Source: Cardiobacterium valvarum (lineage in GTDB: Bacteria > Pseudomonadota > Gammaproteobacteria > Cardiobacteriales > Cardiobacteriaceae). Taken from it: a DNA stretch of 64,000 nucleotides. The stretch covers positions 1,080,738 to 1,144,737 of the forward strand of contig NZ_UFUW01000001.1 of assembly GCF_900460955.1 (NCBI RefSeq). Direction: 5' to 3'. Below the pieces are notes generated by a model, which was not told where the DNA came from, did no database searches, and worked only from the letters and a program-made list of their open reading frames with translations. The position numbers and the translations under genes were made by a program. Below are positions 1-8,648 of the stretch, piece after piece (positions within the stretch are counted from its first letter, which is position 1; each line of letters starts with the position of its first letter).

Positions 1-542
1 TTGAACGGTTCGGTGATTTCCAGATGATGCACGTCGAGAATCCAGTTGCCGTTATCCGTGACCACACCCTCGCGCCAGCGCGGTTCACCGCCGAGTTTGA
101 CCAGTTCGCGGGCGACGAAGCTGCGCGCCATCGGCACCACCTCAACCGGCAGCGGGAAGCGCCCCAACACTGGCACCTGCTTTGTCTCGTCGATAATGCA
201 GACGAATTTCGCCGCGCACGCCGCCGTCACCTTTTCCCTGGTTAGCGCCGCGCCACCGCCCTTGATCATCGCTTTCAGCGGATTGATCTCGTCACAGCCA
301 TCCACATACACATCCAGCCGCCCAACCGCGTTCAAATCGCTGACGCGGTAACCGAGTGCCTGCAAGCGGCGCGTACTTTCCTCAGACGCCGTGACAATCT
401 CGGCAAATTGCAGCCGTGCCGCACCGAGTGCCTCGATAAAGCAGTTCACCGTCGAGCCGCTGCCGACGCCCAGCGTCATACCGTCTTCTATATAATGCAG
501 CGCCTCTTTGGCGACCAGCGCTTTCATCGCGTTCTGATCCAT
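1..542 (-). CDS. rpiA: Ribose-5-phosphate isomerase A (3' end outside window)
   Basis: Interconverts ribose-5-phosphate and ribulose-5-phosphate in the cytosolic non-oxidative pentose phosphate pathway. About 180 N-terminal codons are visible from ATG 542; the end lies beyond base 1. The RpiA signature is clear: the phosphate-binding loop GSGST near residues 28-31, the DGCDE segment with D81 and D84, K94 in KGGG and E103, which match the substrate and catalytic residues of the family. It is divergent from ilvA with only 30 bp between start codons, so each promoter must overlap the other gene or its leader. Confidence 0.95.
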   Translation of the reverse strand, partial: MDQNAMKALVAKEALHYIEDGMTLGVGSGSTVNCFIEALGAARLQFAEIVTASEESTRRLQALGYRVSDLNAVGRLDVYVDGCDEINPLKAMIKGGGAALTREKVTAACAAKFVCIIDETKQVPVLGRFPLPVEVVPMARSFVARELVKLGGEPRWREGVVTDNGNWILDVHHLEITEPF

Positions 543-572
543 CGCAAGTACCTCATACGTTAAGGAAAAAAC

Positions 573-2093
573 ATGCAGCATTATATAGAGAAAATTTTTA
601 CCGCACCCGTGTACGACGTGGCGACGAAAACCCCGCTGGAAGCCATGCCGCGCCTCTCTGACCGCTTGGGGCACAACATTCTCTGCAAACGCGAAGACCT
701 GCAACCCGTTTTTTCCTTCAAGCTGCGCGGTGCCTACACCAAGATGTACCGCCTGAGTTCGGGTGAACGCGCGCGCGGCGTTATCTGCGCCTCGGCAGGC
801 AACCACGCTCAGGGCGTGGCACTTGCCGCCAACCGCCTCGGCATCCGCGCCGTCATCGTCATGCCCGTCACTACCCCTGCCATCAAAATCGATGCGGTGC
901 GCCGCTTCGGCGGGGCAAACGTGGAAATCGTCCTGCACGGCGACTTCTACGACGCTGCCTCGCAGCACGCCAAAGCCCTGCAAGAACAACACGGCTACAC
1001 CTATATCCACCCCTTCGACGACCCGGACGTGATTGCCGGACAAGGCACCATTGCGCTGGAAATCCTCACCCAGCATCCGCACCACATTGATGCCATCTTC
1101 GTGCCCTGCGGCGGCGGCGGCCTGCTCGCCGGCATCGCCGTGCTGGCGAAAAGCCTGCGTCCGGACATCAAAATCATCGGTGTCGAGCCGGAAGACGCTG
1201 CCTCCATGACTACCGCCGTGCGCGGCGGCACGCGCCAGACGCTGGATCACGTCGGCATCTTCGCCGACGGCGTCGCGGTGAAAATGCCGGGCGAACTCAC
1301 CTACGAACTCATCAAGCAGCACGTGGATGATTTCGTCACCGTCAGCACCGATGAAATCTGCGCGGCGATGAAAGACCTCTTTGACGACACCCGCGCCATC
1401 GCCGAACCCTCCGGTGCCGTCGCTGCCGCCGGCAGCAAAAAATGGGTGGCCGGACAGCGCGGCAAAAACCTCACCCTCATCAACATCGTCTCCGGTGCCA
1501 ACATCAACTTCGACCGCCTGCGTTACGTCGCCGAGCGCACCGAAATCGGCGAACAGCGCGAAGGCCTGCTCGCCGTCACCATCCCCGAACGCCCCGGCAG
1601 CTTCCTCACCTTCTGCACCCTGCTCGGTGACCAGAACATCACCGAGTTCAACTACCGCTACCAAAACACCGAACGCGCGCAAATCTTCGTTGGCGTACAA
1701 CTCACCGGTGGCCGCGCCCAGCTCGCCGCCCTTATCGACAAACTGCGTGAAAACGGCTACGACAGCGAGGACTTGAGCGACAACGAACTCGCCAAATCGC
1801 ATCTGCGCTACATGATCGGCGGCATCAGCCCGGGCGCGACTGGCGAGCGCCTCTTCCGCTTCGGTTTCCCGGAACGCCCCGGCGCGCTGCTGCACTTCCT
1901 GCACACCCTCGGCACGGAAAACAACATCAGCCTCTTTCACTACCGCAACCATGGCAGCGACTATGGCCGCGTGCTGGCGGGCATCCAGAGCGACCGCCTG
2001 GAAGCACTGGAAGCGCATCTCGCCGCCATCGGCTACGACTACGCCGAAGAAACCGGCAACAGTGCCTATCACCGCTTCCTGAAAAGTGCCTGA
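573..2093 (+). CDS. ilvA: Threonine ammonia-lyase, biosynthetic
   Basis: PLP enzyme that deaminates threonine to 2-oxobutanoate, the first step to isoleucine. 506 aa, the usual length of the long biosynthetic form. Residues 1-320 are the catalytic domain with the PLP lysine K50 in [15 protein letters not shown] near 72-79 and a GGGGLLAG phosphate loop near 185. Residues 330-506 hold two ACT-like regulatory domains, each beginning with a PERPG motif (IPERPGSF and FPERPGAL), where isoleucine normally acts as allosteric inhibitor. It stands alone and is followed by a repeat pair and a terminator. Confidence 0.96.
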   Translation: MQHYIEKIFTAPVYDVATKTPLEAMPRLSDRLGHNILCKREDLQPVFSFKLRGAYTKMYRLSSGERARGVICASAGNHAQGVALAANRLGIRAVIVMPVTTPAIKIDAVRRFGGANVEIVLHGDFYDAASQHAKALQEQHGYTYIHPFDDPDVIAGQGTIALEILTQHPHHIDAIFVPCGGGGLLAGIAVLAKSLRPDIKIIGVEPEDAASMTTAVRGGTRQTLDHVGIFADGVAVKMPGELTYELIKQHVDDFVTVSTDEICAAMKDLFDDTRAIAEPSGAVAAAGSKKWVAGQRGKNLTLINIVSGANINFDRLRYVAERTEIGEQREGLLAVTIPERPGSFLTFCTLLGDQNITEFNYRYQNTERAQIFVGVQLTGGRAQLAALIDKLRENGYDSEDLSDNELAKSHLRYMIGGISPGATGERLFRFGFPERPGALLHFLHTLGTENNISLFHYRNHGSDYGRVLAGIQSDRLEALEAHLAAIGYDYAEETGNSAYHRFLKSA

Positions 2094-2110
2094 TGCCAAC
2101 CCGGCAATCA

Positions 2111-2148
2111 CGCCGCTTGAAGAGCCCAGTATTTACACTGCTTGACGA
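2111..2148 (+). repeat. Dispersed 25-bp repeat, two degenerate units
   Basis: Contains CGCCGCTTGAAG, the linker GCCCAGTATTTA and a second degenerate core CTGCTTGACG. It is a copy of the intergenic repeat family that forms arrays at 10.99-11.45, 22.08-22.43 and 37.15-37.34 kb, here just behind the ilvA stop. Confidence 0.75.
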
Positions 2149-2211
2149 CACAACGGTTCATGCTGCTTGGGCAAGCCGCGAATATTGGTTGTGTGCGAAA
2201 AGGTAACGCAT

Positions 2212-2238
2212 AAAAAAGCCCCGCTTGCGGGGCTTTTC
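2212..2238 (+). terminator. Intrinsic terminator after ilvA
   Basis: Stem AAAAGCCCCGC / GCGGGGCTTTT with a very short loop, flanked by A and T runs, so it can act for both ilvA and the converging gene at 2277. Confidence 0.85.
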
Positions 2239-2276
2239 TGATGAAGCAGTGATATTGGCTACTTATGGGGATGGCG

Positions 2277-2840
2277 CTATTTATCTAGCCTGCTAGGCTT
2301 TTCTTTGCGCTGCTGCTCTTTGCGCTGCTGCCCACCAGCTGCTGGCTGGCTCTCCATCTCGCGTTGCAAGGCGGCGCAGGCGGCATCATTTTCCATCATG
2401 CAGCTGTTATACAGCGATTGCAGGCGAGCCTGTTTGGCGTTGTCGTCTTCTGCCGGCGTTGTGGCCTTTTCTTCTTTCAATCCGCGCAGATTGGTGCAGG
2501 CGTTGGAGTAGCCGCCAGTGCAGGCTTTCTCGTACAGCGCTTTGGCCTGCTTTTGATCCATGCCCAAGCCGCTGTACGGATCGAGGTAGAGATTGCCGAG
2601 GACGTTGCAGCCTTTCATGTTGCCGCCGTCGCAGGCTTTTTTCAGCAGCTCGTAGGCCGAGGCAGGTGCCTCCATGACATCGCGCAGCCACAAGGCAAGA
2701 GTGACGCAGCTATCCAGTTGATCTTTCTCGCATTCTTGCAACAGTTTTTCCGCGCCCTTTTCGTCAAGATTCGTATAGTCACGGGCATGGGCGGGGGCAA
2801 GCAGCAAGGCAGCAAGGGTGAGGGCGAATACATTTTTCAT
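2277..2840 (-). CDS. Secreted Sel1/TPR-like repeat protein
   Basis: 187 aa with a signal peptide (MKNVFALTLAALLLAPAHA, cleavage likely near residue 19). Residues 25-125 show Sel1-like helical repeats: paired Cys-containing segments such as LLQECEKDQLDSCVTLA, LKKACDGGNMKGCNVLG and YEKACTGGYSNACTNL, each ending in G/S-x-C. This Cys-paired form is common in periplasmic Sel1 proteins. The last 60 residues are charged and low complexity (Lys, Arg, Gln). Such proteins mediate protein-protein contacts; the partner cannot be read from the sequence. It converges with ilvA. Confidence 0.7.
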   Translation of the reverse strand: MKNVFALTLAALLLAPAHARDYTNLDEKGAEKLLQECEKDQLDSCVTLALWLRDVMEAPASAYELLKKACDGGNMKGCNVLGNLYLDPYSGLGMDQKQAKALYEKACTGGYSNACTNLRGLKEEKATTPAEDDNAKQARLQSLYNSCMMENDAACAALQREMESQPAAGGQQRKEQQRKEKPSRLDK

Positions 2841-2945
2841 AAGCGGTTCCTGTGGAAGTCATTTCAGACGACGCGCATTATCCTGGCTTGCAATCTCCTT
2901 GACCAGCACCAATAATCCCGGCAGACCACAACACAGGAAATCACC

Positions 2946-3437
2946 ATGCCGTTTATCGCCCTGCTGGGCCTTTGGGGGGCCGTTGAGCTTGCCACCCTAA
3001 TTTTCGCCGTCATAAAAATCGGCTTTTTCCCGACCATCGCCCTGTTGGTGCTGTCCAGCGCGGCGGGTTCCTATCTCTTGCGCAGCCAGCAGCAGGCGGT
3101 GCTGCGCATGGGGCAGACGCAAAACCGCGATGTGGCCCGCGAAAGCGTGTACCGCCTGACCGCAGGCGTCCTGCTACTCGTCCCCGGTTTCATCAGCAGC
3201 ATCCTTGCTCTCATCTTCCTGATTCCGCCGCTGCGCGCACTTTTCGCTTCAACCCTGCTGCGCATCGTACAGCCGCAGGCGGTGTACAGCGCATTCAGCT
3301 GGCAGCAGCAGACCTTCCACGCCGATAATGACGAGGTGGATGCCGAATCGTCCCAGGAAAATATCACCGCCACCCGTGAAGACGGCAGCGTCATCCACGG
3401 CGAACTCATTGACAAACGAGGAAATCCCCATGATTAA
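2946..3437 (+). CDS. fxsA: FxsA family membrane protein
   Basis: 163 aa inner-membrane protein of the FxsA family. In E. coli FxsA overproduction relieves F-plasmid exclusion of phage T7; its normal role is unknown. The family core is residues 1-115, with hydrophobic segments near 7-22, 27-45 and 75-95 and the typical RLTAGVLLLVPGFISS stretch. The tail from 116 is polar and acidic. The stop overlaps the start of the next gene by 8 bp, suggesting translational coupling with the NAD-salvage genes. Confidence 0.88.
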   Translation: MPFIALLGLWGAVELATLIFAVIKIGFFPTIALLVLSSAAGSYLLRSQQQAVLRMGQTQNRDVARESVYRLTAGVLLLVPGFISSILALIFLIPPLRALFASTLLRIVQPQAVYSAFSWQQQTFHADNDEVDAESSQENITATREDGSVIHGELIDKRGNPHD

Positions 3438-4875
3438 TCACCGCGCCCTCCTGACCGACCTCTACGAACTGACCATGGCGCAAAGCCATTTCAACGAAGG
3501 CCGGCAGGACGAAATCGCCTACTTTGACTACTACTTCCGCCGTGTGCCGGATGGCGGTGGTTACGCCGTCTTCGCCGGACTCAGCCAGGTGCTGGATTAC
3601 CTGCAATACCTGCATTTCGACAAAGAAGACATCGCCTTCCTGCGCAGCAAGGGCATGTTCAGCGACGCCTTTCTCGATTACCTCGCCGATTTCCACTTCC
3701 AGGGTGACATCTGGGCGGTGCCGGAAGGCAGCGTCGTCTTCCCCAACGCGCCGCTCCTCAGCGTGCGCGCACCGCTGATTGACTGCCACATCATCGAAAC
3801 TTACCTCCTTCTCTCCCTGAATCACCAGTCACTGATCGCGACCAAAGCAACGCGCGTCGTCCACGCCGCTGCCGGTCGCCCCGTGCTGGAATTTGGCGCC
3901 CGCCGTGCCCACGGCGGAGATGCCGCCAACTACGGCGCCCGCGCTGCCTACATCGGCGGAGTCGCGGCCACCTCGAACGTTTATAGCGAATTTGCGAGCG
4001 GCATCCCCACCGCCGGCACCATGGCGCACGCCTTTGTGCAAAGCCATGACAGCGAATACGACGCCTTCCTGCAATACGCCAAAACCTGGCCGGACAACAC
4101 CGTGCTGCTCGTTGACACCTACGACACCCTGCGCCAGGGCATCCCGAACGCCATCCGTGTCCACCAGGAATACCTCGCACCGAACGGCTACAAACTGCGC
4201 GGCATCCGCATTGACAGCGGCGACCTTGCCTACCTCAGCAACCGCGCGCGGGAAATGCTCGATGCCGCCGGAATGCACGACACCATCATCAGCGTCTCAA
4301 ACGCGCTGGACGAATACCTCATCAAAGACCTGGTGCAACAGCGGGCGGCGATAGACGCCTTCGGCGTCGGCGAGCGGCTCATCACCGCGAAAAGCGAGCC
4401 TGTTTTCGGCGGCGTGTACAAAATCGTCGCCCTTGAAAAAGCGGGCAGCGTCATCCCGAAAATCAAAATCAGCGAAACCCTCAGCAAAACCACCACGCCC
4501 GGCTTCAAACAACTGTGGCGCCTTTATGACAACACAAGCGGCAAAGCCATCGCCGACCTTATCACCCTGCATGACGAAATCATAGACGACAGCCAGCCCT
4601 ACGAACTCTTCGATCCCGAATACCCGTGGAAAAGGAAAACCGTCACCAACTACCGCGCCAAAAAACTCATGCAGCAATGGATGGAACACGGCACGCGCAG
4701 CGCCCATAACCCCTCGCTGGACGAAATCCGCGCCCACTGCGCCGCCGAACAACAGACGCTGTGGGATGAAATCCGCCGCCTGGAAAACCCGCATGGCTAC
4801 TACGTGGACCTCTCGGTAGCCCTGTGGCAGCTCAAACAGGACCTCATCCGCGAACACGCCGGGAAACCCCAATAA
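3430..4875 (+). CDS. pncB: Nicotinate phosphoribosyltransferase
   Basis: Makes nicotinate mononucleotide from nicotinate and PRPP, the entry step of the Preiss-Handler NAD salvage route. 481 aa from ATG 3430, which overlaps the fxsA stop; the longer open frame upstream lies inside fxsA and was not used. Family features are the N-terminal LLTDLYELTMAQ, YFDYYFRRVPDGGGYAVFAG, the FGARRAHGGDAA segment near 155-166, GTMAHAFVQS near 196-205 and DSGDL. It resembles the longer type found also in Firmicutes rather than the E. coli form. It is followed by a Fic-fold gene and nadE, so the operon covers two successive NAD steps. Confidence 0.92.
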   Translation: MINHRALLTDLYELTMAQSHFNEGRQDEIAYFDYYFRRVPDGGGYAVFAGLSQVLDYLQYLHFDKEDIAFLRSKGMFSDAFLDYLADFHFQGDIWAVPEGSVVFPNAPLLSVRAPLIDCHIIETYLLLSLNHQSLIATKATRVVHAAAGRPVLEFGARRAHGGDAANYGARAAYIGGVAATSNVYSEFASGIPTAGTMAHAFVQSHDSEYDAFLQYAKTWPDNTVLLVDTYDTLRQGIPNAIRVHQEYLAPNGYKLRGIRIDSGDLAYLSNRAREMLDAAGMHDTIISVSNALDEYLIKDLVQQRAAIDAFGVGERLITAKSEPVFGGVYKIVALEKAGSVIPKIKISETLSKTTTPGFKQLWRLYDNTSGKAIADLITLHDEIIDDSQPYELFDPEYPWKRKTVTNYRAKKLMQQWMEHGTRSAHNPSLDEIRAHCAAEQQTLWDEIRRLENPHGYYVDLSVALWQLKQDLIREHAGKPQ

Positions 4876-4888
4876 CCCCGAAGCTGCC

Positions 4889-5695
4889 ATGCGCTATCAG
4901 CCCGACAACCTCAACTACCGTCCCATCTACACCGCCAGCGAATTGCAGCACCTGCACCAACTGGCGGGCAAACTCTCGCTGGCAGAACTGCTTGTCACCC
5001 CACGCAACCTCGAAGCTATCGGCATCGAATTCATCTACAGCTCGGCGCAACTCGAAGGCAACGGCTACAGCAAAGCCGACACCCTCGCCCTCTTCAACAT
5101 GGGGCAGACCGCCGGCGGCAAACAATACAGCGACGCCGTGATGCTGCTGAACCTGCGCCGTAGCTACCAATACCTGCTGGCACAACTCGGCCAGCCACCG
5201 GACTGGCCCGACTTCGTCAAAACCACGCACAGCCTCATCGCGCGCGACCTCGTCTTGCCGGAGGAAGCAGGTGTGGTACGGCGCAAACACATCACCATCA
5301 CCGAAACCGATTACATCCCGCTTGATAACCCGCAACAACTCGACGCCGAACTCAAATACCTGCTGCATACCGCCGCCGCCATCCATGACCCCTTTGAACA
5401 GGCGCTGTACCTGCACAACAACCTCGCCTACCTGCAATACTTCATTGACTGCAACAAGCGCACTGGGCGCAACAGCCACAACTACGCCCTGATGAACGCG
5501 GGTCATTTCCCCTGCATCTATCCCCAGGAGAGCTACCGCGACTACATCAACGGCCTGATTACCTACTACGAAAGCGGCGATTACCGCCCCAGCGCCATCT
5601 ACCATATCAGTGCCTACGAACAGACCGCAGCCCGTTACGGAACCCAACCCGACATTGATATCGCACGCCCCCCCAAAAAACAGGAACCCCAATGA
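4889..5695 (+). CDS. Fic-fold protein with degenerate active site
   Basis: 268 aa. Fic proteins transfer AMP or other nucleotide moieties to target proteins. The core motif normally reads HxFx(D/E)GNxR; here residues 183-194 read QYFIDCNKRTGR, so the catalytic His is Gln (Q183) and the first Gly is Cys (C188), while F185, D187, N189 and R191 remain. Residues 52-57 (SAQLEG) fit the inhibitory (S/T)xxxE(G/N) helix, placing it in the N-terminally inhibited class. Its stop overlaps the nadE start in ATGA. Without the His it is probably not a standard AMPylator; it may bind nucleotide or have another activity. Fic fold is secure, activity is inference. Confidence 0.8.
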   Translation: MRYQPDNLNYRPIYTASELQHLHQLAGKLSLAELLVTPRNLEAIGIEFIYSSAQLEGNGYSKADTLALFNMGQTAGGKQYSDAVMLLNLRRSYQYLLAQLGQPPDWPDFVKTTHSLIARDLVLPEEAGVVRRKHITITETDYIPLDNPQQLDAELKYLLHTAAAIHDPFEQALYLHNNLAYLQYFIDCNKRTGRNSHNYALMNAGHFPCIYPQESYRDYINGLITYYESGDYRPSAIYHISAYEQTAARYGTQPDIDIARPPKKQEPQ

Positions 5696-6438
5696 ACCTC
5701 ACCGCCTACACCGACTACCTCATCCACTGGCTGGAAAACAAGCGGCAAGAACTCTACCAAATGGACGCCTACACCCTCGGCGTCAGCGGCGGCGTGGACA
5801 GCGCCGTCTGTGCCCACCTGCTTGCACGCACCGGTGCCCCCGTACACGCGCTGATGCTGCCTGCCGCCGTCAGCAGCGAGACAGACCAGAGCGACGCCGA
5901 AGCCGTCCTCGCCAGCGCTGGGCTTGGTGGTGCAACCATCAGCATCGCGCCGCTTTACGATCTCGCCATGCAACAACTCGCGCCCGTGCTCAACCCCGAC
6001 CCCGAACGCGTCAACGTCCTGCGCGGCAACCTCATGGCGCGCCTGCGCATGATCCTGCTTTACACCACCGCGCAGAGCCACCGCGCCATCGTCGTCGGCA
6101 CCGACAACGCCGCCGAAATCTACACCGGTTACTACACCAAATACGGTGACGGTGGCGCAGACGTCCTGCCGCTTGCCGCCCTGCGCAAAGAACAAGTTTA
6201 CGAACTTGCGCGCCACCTCGGCGTGCCGGAGCGCGTCGTCAACAAAGCGCCCAGCGCGGGACTCTGGGCAGGACAAACTGACGAAGACGAAATGGGCGTG
6301 AGCTACCGCGAGCTGGACGCCTTCCTGCGCGGCGAAGCGGTGAGCATGGATGCAGAAAAAACCATCGCCTGGTGGCATGAACGCTCACGCCACAAACGGA
6401 TGCTGCCGCCCGTGCCCCCGGCACCGGACGCACTTTGA
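5692..6438 (+). CDS. nadE: NAD synthetase
   Basis: Amidates deamido-NAD to NAD using ATP and ammonia. 248 aa, the short ammonia-dependent form without a glutaminase domain. The ATP-pyrophosphatase P-loop is SGGVDS at residues 32-37. Other family segments are RGNLMARLRMILLYTTAQ, VGTDNAAEIYTGYYTKYGDGGAD and the C-terminal KAPSAGLWAGQTDEDEMG. Start ATG 5692 overlaps the stop of the Fic-fold gene by 4 bp, so the two are translationally coupled. A hairpin terminator lies at its end. Confidence 0.95.
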   Translation: MNLTAYTDYLIHWLENKRQELYQMDAYTLGVSGGVDSAVCAHLLARTGAPVHALMLPAAVSSETDQSDAEAVLASAGLGGATISIAPLYDLAMQQLAPVLNPDPERVNVLRGNLMARLRMILLYTTAQSHRAIVVGTDNAAEIYTGYYTKYGDGGADVLPLAALRKEQVYELARHLGVPERVVNKAPSAGLWAGQTDEDEMGVSYRELDAFLRGEAVSMDAEKTIAWWHERSRHKRMLPPVPPAPDAL

Positions 6439-6662
6439 AAAAAGCGGGCCATGCCCGCTTTTTTTACGAGCGCTGCGCCGTCTGCCTCGGCACCCGCGCC
6501 ACGGCGGATACCATCGCCGCCTTGCCCGCGCACCCCGCCTATCCGCACGGCACCTTCCTCGACACCCTCCATCAATACGCGGGTGAAAAACAAACCTTCC
6601 TCGACCTGCTGGACAGCCAGCCCGGCCAACCCCATCCCAACCCACAGGAACCCCAGCCATGA
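6435..6662 (+). CDS. Small hypothetical protein, doubtful
   Basis: 75 codons from TTG 6435. No recognised family; the only notable features are a Cys pair (CAVC) near residue 15 and a Pro-rich tail. For: it starts overlapping the nadE stop and ends overlapping the next ATG (ATGA), the style of a coupled operon. Against: the start codon is TTG with no clear ribosome site and the first codons are the nadE terminator hairpin. Either the hairpin is a partial terminator or the frame is spurious. Confidence 0.35.
   Translation: MKKAGHARFFYERCAVCLGTRATADTIAALPAHPAYPHGTFLDTLHQYAGEKQTFLDLLDSQPGQPHPNPQEPQP
6438..6469 (+). terminator. Terminator after nadE
   Basis: Stem AAAAAAGCGGGC / GCCCGCTTTTTT around a CAT loop, immediately at the nadE stop. 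It also lies inside the small reading frame at 6435. Confidence 0.8.
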
Positions 6663-6952
6663 GCGACACCCTCCGCCAACACGCCGAACAGCAAAACGCC
6701 GAAGGACTGTACGAACTGCAAAAACAGGACAACAACCCGCGTCCGGAAAACTGGCAACTCTCGCCCGCCGCTGTCGTCACCTACTTCGTCGGCGGCGTTC
6801 TGCGCGCGCACGACCTCATCGCCGGACTCCTCGGCGCGGTCGTCAAAGACCCGGTGCAGGACGTCATCGTCTGGCGCGAATACCTGGAAACCGCCGTCAA
6901 ACCGCGCGAGGACTGGAAAGACCTGTACCGCGCCGCCCGTAACATGGGCTGA
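6659..6952 (+). CDS. Hypothetical protein, 97 aa
   Basis: Not recognised. Soluble, acidic and largely helical by composition, with Gln/Asn-rich residues 7-30 and a more hydrophobic centre (AAVVTYFVGGVLRAHDLIAGLLGAVV, split here by normal polar residues) that could be one amphipathic helix pair. The start follows the preceding small frame by an ATGA overlap. A repeat pair follows directly after the stop. Confidence 0.6.
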   Translation: MSDTLRQHAEQQNAEGLYELQKQDNNPRPENWQLSPAAVVTYFVGGVLRAHDLIAGLLGAVVKDPVQDVIVWREYLETAVKPREDWKDLYRAARNMG

Positions 6953-6964
6953 AGCGGCGTGGTT

Positions 6965-7015
6965 ACGCCGCTTGGCGTCCGCCCGCGAACCCAGTATTTA
7001 CGCCGCCTGGCAGCG
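6965..7015 (+). repeat. Dispersed 25-bp repeat, two units
   Basis: ACGCCGCTTGGCG and, after a CCAGTATTTA linker, CGCCGCCTGGCAGCG; intergenic copy of the repeat family. Confidence 0.75.
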
Positions 7016-7099
7016 TTTTATCATGTCCGCAGGCTGCCTCAAAAAACCAAAAATGGCACTCCCTCTCTCCGTCATCCAAATAAGAAAGCTACTCCAATC

Positions 7100-8032
7100 A
7101 TGAAGCCGCACCGCTACCCCATCATCATTCCCCGCCGCTTGATTGATAAGACCGTCGGCATGGCCGTCTTTGACGGCAAGCAATTCACCCTGGATAACGG
7201 CAAAAGTTATCCCGCCGGGGCATTGGTCAATATGCATTTTGGCACTATCGGCTATCCGGCACGGGCGTTGTGGTCGCTTTTATTGTTTCTGGCCGTGTCG
7301 CTCAGTTGCCTGTTATTGTCCGCCCTGTTTTTTTATGTCGTTTATGGTGCCGATTTGCTGGAAACCGTCATTTCTTTTGTCGGTCTTATCTGTATTGTCA
7401 TTGGAATATGGGCAGCCGGGCATTTCCAGCCGCGAGAGTATCTGCAACTGCTCTTTGCCGACGGCAATGCCGTTATTCTGCGCGTCCCCCGTTCTTTTCT
7501 GCCGTTATTAAGCCGGCTAAAGCCGGAATGGGCATGGCAGGAAAGGCTGGATAATCCCTGTCCGCGCTGGGCACGGATGCCGCTGGGGCTTTGCTGCTGG
7601 GCGCTATGCGGGGTTGTGATGTATTACGCGGCTATACCGGATTGGCGGCCACCGGATAATTTTTTCAGCGTCTGCGTACTGGCAGAAGATTATCCGCGCT
7701 TTATCCGTTTTACCGATAAGGAGCAATGGCAGGGGAAAACCCTCTGTCCGGCACCCTATGATTTCCAGAATGAAGAAAGTTTTTATCGCGTGACTATTCA
7801 GCGTGAAGGCGATGTTTTTTATGCGGCAAATTGGAATGACAGTCCCGCTGATCCGTTTGAATATGTTTACCGCGCCGATAATGACAGGATTACCCCGCTT
7901 AAACAGCGTAGGGGGTTGTTGATGGCGCGCGCCATGATGATTATTTTTGCCGCTTTTCCCGCTGCTTTTTTGTATGCCTTGATTAAGGTGCTGTGGCGTT
8001 TTTATTTACGGAGGCGGTATGCATCGCGCTGA
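7100..8032 (+). CDS. Integral membrane protein, unknown
   Basis: 310 aa from ATG 7100; the frame stays open upstream but those codons run through the repeat at 6965-7015, so the downstream ATG is preferred. Hydrophobic segments near residues 58-80, 83-108, 170-192 and 285-305 suggest four membrane helices, with a large polar domain at 195-280 holding several aromatic residues and two Cys. No family recognised. It overlaps the next gene by 14 bp and has lower GC than its neighbours. Confidence 0.65.
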   Translation: MKPHRYPIIIPRRLIDKTVGMAVFDGKQFTLDNGKSYPAGALVNMHFGTIGYPARALWSLLLFLAVSLSCLLLSALFFYVVYGADLLETVISFVGLICIVIGIWAAGHFQPREYLQLLFADGNAVILRVPRSFLPLLSRLKPEWAWQERLDNPCPRWARMPLGLCCWALCGVVMYYAAIPDWRPPDNFFSVCVLAEDYPRFIRFTDKEQWQGKTLCPAPYDFQNEESFYRVTIQREGDVFYAANWNDSPADPFEYVYRADNDRITPLKQRRGLLMARAMMIIFAAFPAAFLYALIKVLWRFYLRRRYASR

Positions 8033-8408
8033 GTTATTACAGACCATCAGTGACCGCTACGGCGTGGCGGCGGAATACCCGTGGCGGCGCTATCCGCAAT
8101 ATGCGGTTTTCCGTCATGCGGGCAACCGCAAATGGTTTGCCGTGCTGATGAACCCGCCGGGGCGCAAACTCGGCCTCGCGACGGAAGATGAAGTCGCCAT
8201 CCTCAATGTCAAAATCCGCGCCGGGGAGAACAGCCTCTTGCGCGGCATGGATGGCGTCCTGCCCGCCTACCACATGAACAAGGAACACTGGGTCAGCCTG
8301 CGCCTTGATATGCTGCCTGATGACACGCTGCTGGATTTGCTGGCAGACAGTTATGACCTGACCCGCGCTAAAATGCGCCGTGCCCCGCCCCCGAACGACT
8401 TTTTATGA
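8019..8408 (+). CDS. MmcQ/YjbR family DNA-binding-fold protein
   Basis: 129 aa, full length for the YjbR/MmcQ (CyaY-like fold) family: N-terminal cross-strand with PWxxYPxYAVFRHAGNRKWFAV, then the K-rich strand AILNVKIRAG and the C-terminal KEHWVSLRLD...LLADSYDLTRAKMRR. The cellular role of the family is not established. Coupled by overlap to the membrane protein upstream. Confidence 0.85.
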   Translation: MHRAELLQTISDRYGVAAEYPWRRYPQYAVFRHAGNRKWFAVLMNPPGRKLGLATEDEVAILNVKIRAGENSLLRGMDGVLPAYHMNKEHWVSLRLDMLPDDTLLDLLADSYDLTRAKMRRAPPPNDFL

Positions 8409-8421
8409 CTAGGAAAGCATC

Positions 8422-8622
8422 ATGAATGACATTACCGATACTCTGAAACATGAACCCGCCGCGCAAACTGCGACAGACGCTGCTTACGAGCAATGGTTCC
8501 GTGAAAAAGTCACCCGTTCGCTTCATGATCCGCGCCCGGCCATACCGCATGATGAAGCGATGGCGCAGGTTGAAGCGGAATTAATGCGGCGCAGGGCAAG
8601 TGCTGCCACCATTCATTGCTGA
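8422..8622 (+). CDS. Orphan antitoxin, PaaA2/stability-determinant-like
   Basis: 66 aa. The stretch YEQWFREKV followed by SLHDPRPAIPHDEAMAQVE (residues 23-51) matches my recollection of the small PaaA2/'stability determinant' antitoxins that pair with ParE/RelE-type toxins. Normally the toxin gene follows directly. Here the protein ends with a short unrelated-looking tail (ASAATIHC) and the next gene is guaA 26 bp on, so no toxin is present. It may be a domesticated or decaying antitoxin. Confidence 0.65.
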   Translation: MNDITDTLKHEPAAQTATDAAYEQWFREKVTRSLHDPRPAIPHDEAMAQVEAELMRRRASAATIHC

Positions 8623-8648
8623 TAAATATCCTTATATAGAGTAAACCC

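Noticed and set aside
488..588. Inverted repeat CTATATAATGC / GCATTATATAG in rpiA and ilvA as regulatory site
   Set aside because: Both arms lie in coding sequence and both encode the peptide HYIE; coincidence of codons is the simpler explanation.
3328..3429. Upstream extension of the nicotinate phosphoribosyltransferase
   Set aside because: It lies within fxsA in another frame; the family N-terminus begins at ATG 3430.
6959..7099. N-terminal extension of the 310-aa membrane protein
   Set aside because: The extra 47 codons translate the intergenic repeat.
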